NCBI GenBank assembly: GCA_046154545.1
Contig: JBJXGC010000218.1
Span: 1 to 6,496 of the forward strand
DNA from: JBJXGC01 sp046154545
Lineage (GTDB): Bacteria; Chloroflexota; Dehalococcoidia; Tepidiformales; Tepidiformaceae
Direction of reading: 5' to 3'
DNA: 6,496 nucleotides
Positions 4,978 to 6,496 of this stretch are shown here, piece by piece. A program made the position numbers and the translations under genes. Under the pieces are notes generated by a model. It worked only from the letters and a program-made list of their open reading frames with translations, had not been told where the DNA came from and did not search any database. Positions within the stretch are counted from its first letter, which is position 1. Every line of letters begins with the position of its first letter.

Positions 4978-5888
4978 ACCCGATCGCCGCCCCGTTCGAT
5001 CTCCACCTTCGGCACCTCGACGTTCGCCCCCGCTTCGAGCGCCTCCAGGGTCGCCATGAACGACTTGTCGCCGAGGCCGGCGGCGAGGGCACGGAGGTAG
5101 GTCTGGTGGGCGGCGGACGTCACCGGCATGGGCACGGCCAGGTCGCGGGCGGTCTCGAGGGCGAGCCCGACATCCTTCGTGGCGAGGCCGAGCGTGAAGC
5201 TGGGGTTCTCGAAGCGCTTGCCCACGACGTAGGGCATCAGCCCAATGTAGGGCCGGGCCGTGCTTACGCGAAGTATGTCGTAGAGCTGGCCAGGGTCGAG
5301 GCCCGCCTTCGCCCCGAGGACCAGCCCTTCCTGCATGAGCTGGCCGGCGCATAGGACGATGAGGTTGTTGATCAGCTTCACCATCGTCCCCGTGCCCGTC
5401 TCGCCGAGGTAGAAGATGTTCGTGCCGATCGCCTTCAGGAACGGCTCGACCTTCTCAAAGGCGAGGCGGTCGCCGCTGACCAGCATCGTGAGCGTCCCCG
5501 CCTCGGCCCCGGCCACGCCGCCGGTGACGGGCGAATCGAGGTAGAGCAGGCCGCTTGCCGCCTCCAGCTCCGCCATCCGCTTCACGGCGGTGACCGAATT
5601 CGTGCTCAGGTCGATATGGATGTCGCCCGGCTTCGTCCCGGCGAGCATGCCCGCGGCGCCACGGACCACGTCCTCCACCTCTTTGGGGCCTGGGAGCGAA
5701 GTGAACACCACCCGGCAGCGCTCGGCGACATCCTGGGGACTCGAGCCACGCCGGGCGCCGAGCTCGACCAGGTTTTCGCAGGCCGCCGGGTTGCGGTCGT
5801 AGACGACGACCTCGTGACCGGCCGCGACGACGTGGCGGGCCATGGGGTTGCCGATGTTGCCTGTGCCGATAAAGCCGATGGTGACCAT
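4974..5888 (-). CDS. NAD(P)-dependent oxidoreductase, 3-hydroxyisobutyrate dehydrogenase family
   Basis: A 304-residue beta-hydroxyacid dehydrogenase of normal length, cytoplasmic. The N-terminal Rossmann motif is GFIGTGNIGNPMA (5-17) with G8, G10 and G13. Y30-D31-R32 follows strand 2; an aspartate there usually favours NAD+ over NADP+. The substrate-binding motif is DSPVTGG (118-124), the catalytic lysine is K171 in TMVKLINN (168-175), and LATKDVGLA (235-243) matches the conserved second lysine-aspartate pair. All key residues are present. Members oxidise 3-hydroxyisobutyrate (valine catabolism) or reduce tartronate semialdehyde or short aldehydes, and I cannot separate these by eye. The start at 5888 has AAGGAG with a six-nt spacer. 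The neighbours are a hydrolase and, elsewhere in the window, a CoA-transferase, which fits carboxylic-acid catabolism without proving it. Confidence 0.92.
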   Translation of the reverse strand: MVTIGFIGTGNIGNPMARHVVAAGHEVVVYDRNPAACENLVELGARRGSSPQDVAERCRVVFTSLPGPKEVEDVVRGAAGMLAGTKPGDIHIDLSTNSVTAVKRMAELEAASGLLYLDSPVTGGVAGAEAGTLTMLVSGDRLAFEKVEPFLKAIGTNIFYLGETGTGTMVKLINNLIVLCAGQLMQEGLVLGAKAGLDPGQLYDILRVSTARPYIGLMPYVVGKRFENPSFTLGLATKDVGLALETARDLAVPMPVTSAAHQTYLRALAAGLGDKSFMATLEALEAGANVEVPKVEIERGGDRV

Positions 5889-5894
5889 GACTGT

Positions 5895-5900
5895 CTCCTT
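5895..5900 (-). promoter_or_regulatory. Shine-Dalgarno of the dehydrogenase gene
   Basis: AAGGAG on the minus strand lies six nt before the ATG at 5888, an ideal spacing that fixes the start. Confidence 0.7.
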
Positions 5901-5939
5901 GCAACCCGCGGAAACGCATCGTGGTTACCGCGGAGGCGG

Positions 5940-5968
5940 AGCATAGCTGCCAGGCCCTCACACCGGAA
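5940..5968 (-). promoter_or_regulatory. possible promoter of the dehydrogenase gene
   Basis: TATGCT (plus 5940-5945) matches four of six positions of TATAAT. A poor -35-like TTCCGG (5963-5968) lies 17 nt upstream. Transcription would start near 5933, giving a leader of about 45 nt with the SD. The weak -35 makes this tentative. Confidence 0.3.
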
Positions 5969-5972
5969 GTGC

Positions 5973-5990
5973 GGACGGTCTCCGACCGCC
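5973..5990 (-). terminator. weak hairpin just after the DinB-like gene
   Basis: On the minus strand GGCGGTC (5990-5984), loop GGA and GACCG-T-CC (5980-5973) form seven pairs with one bulged T. It starts at the stop codon of the DinB-like gene and lies upstream of the dehydrogenase promoter candidate. No U tract follows, so it would be an inefficient or factor-assisted terminator at best. Confidence 0.25.
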
Positions 5991-6496
5991 TAAAATGGCA
6001 GCCCCTTCAGGCCCATCGCGCCTTTGAGCGCCGCGACCTCCCCAAGGTGCGCGGTGAGATGGGAAAGCGCCAGCCCGCCGAGGAACTCGCCGATCTTCTG
6101 CACGCCGAGGAACCCGGTGTCGAACTCGCGGGCAAGTTCGGCATCCGAAAGCCCACCCACATACGCCTCGGCGGCGGCGAACACCGCCTGGCCGTAGGCC
6201 ATCACCTTCGCCGGGTCCACGTTGAAGTCGTCGGTGAGCGAGGGCGGACCGCCCGGCTGGAAACCGAGCTTTTCGGCCCATCCACCGGTCTCGAACACCA
6301 GCGGCTTGTGCTGCAACATACCCTGGATGAAGCGGTCCTCCGTGCCAATGGCATGAACCAGGATGTGGCCCATCGGCTGGACATTGCTCCCGGGAAGCGT
6401 CTTCCCCGCCGCGTCGGCGGCGAGGTCACCGGCGATGAAGCCGGCCATCTGGTGCGCCATCGCATAACTTGCCTTCAGGACATCCGCGCCGTTCAT
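5990..6496 (-). CDS. DinB-superfamily protein (possibly incomplete at its 5' end)
   Basis: 168 residues ending ...KGLPF. The protein looks all-helical, as in the DinB/YfiT four-helix-bundle superfamily, whose members bind a metal through three histidines and include thiol-dependent transferases and damage-induced proteins of unknown activity. Here GHILVHAIGTEDRF (43-56) supplies H48 (H44 is nearby) and SHLTAHLGEVAALKG (145-159) gives the H146-x3-H150 pair, so the triad appears intact. The length suits the family (about 150-175). The ATG is the last codon of the window, so an upstream start, RBS or promoter cannot be judged. The N-terminus MNGADVLKASYAMAHQ looks natural for helix 1. It may be followed by the dehydrogenase gene on the same strand after a 101-nt gap. 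The specific function is unknown. Confidence 0.78.
   Translation of the reverse strand: MNGADVLKASYAMAHQMAGFIAGDLAADAAGKTLPGSNVQPMGHILVHAIGTEDRFIQGMLQHKPLVFETGGWAEKLGFQPGGPPSLTDDFNVDPAKVMAYGQAVFAAAEAYVGGLSDAELAREFDTGFLGVQKIGEFLGGLALSHLTAHLGEVAALKGAMGLKGLPF

Noticed and set aside
4074..5354. 426-residue open frame on the plus strand
   Set aside because: It covers the hydrolase and dehydrogenase genes in antisense, and its translation is low-complexity and rich in Gly, Arg, His and Val. Both real genes have complete motifs on the other strand.

Overview
The window looks like chromosomal DNA of a high-GC bacterium. Hand counts of single 60-base lines range from about 77% GC inside the CoA-transferase gene to about 57% inside the ATPase gene. 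The gene types (class III CoA-transferase, beta-hydroxyacid dehydrogenase, DinB-like protein, Uma2 nuclease) and the apparent use of leaderless transcripts would fit Chloroflexota, Actinobacteriota or a related uncultured lineage. There is no rRNA or clade marker, so the taxonomic guess is weak.

Layout, left to right. A minus-strand gene is cut by the left edge (1-31, good Shine-Dalgarno at 43-49). A complete minus-strand class III (CaiB/BaiF) CoA-transferase lies at 206-1414. A 52-bp divergent promoter region (1415-1466) follows, with a -10 box for each side placed so that both mRNAs should be leaderless, and a strong G-quadruplex motif between them. Next comes the only plus-strand transcription unit: an SMC/RecF-like ABC-type ATPase (1467-2795) whose stop overlaps the start of a PIN-domain ribonuclease gene (2795-3274). 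A 173-bp convergent gap leads to a minus-strand Uma2-family (DUF820) nuclease gene (3448-3999). Then, all on the minus strand, come an alpha/beta hydrolase (4047-4940), a 3-hydroxyisobutyrate-dehydrogenase-like oxidoreductase (4974-5888) and a DinB-superfamily protein (5990-6496) whose ATG is at the very right edge.

How it may work together. The minus-strand CoA-transferase, hydrolase and dehydrogenase look like small-molecule (acyl-CoA, ester, hydroxyacid) metabolism, probably with separate promoters. The ATPase-PIN pair is translationally coupled and resembles the two-gene 'sensor ATPase plus toxic nuclease' design of several anti-phage or abortive-infection systems. With the neighbouring Uma2 gene it forms a lower-GC accessory block between GC-rich metabolic genes. 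The ATPase-PIN module and the G4-containing divergent leaderless promoter are the most interesting items. No tRNA, rRNA, CRISPR array, insertion sequence or convincing U-tract terminator was seen.
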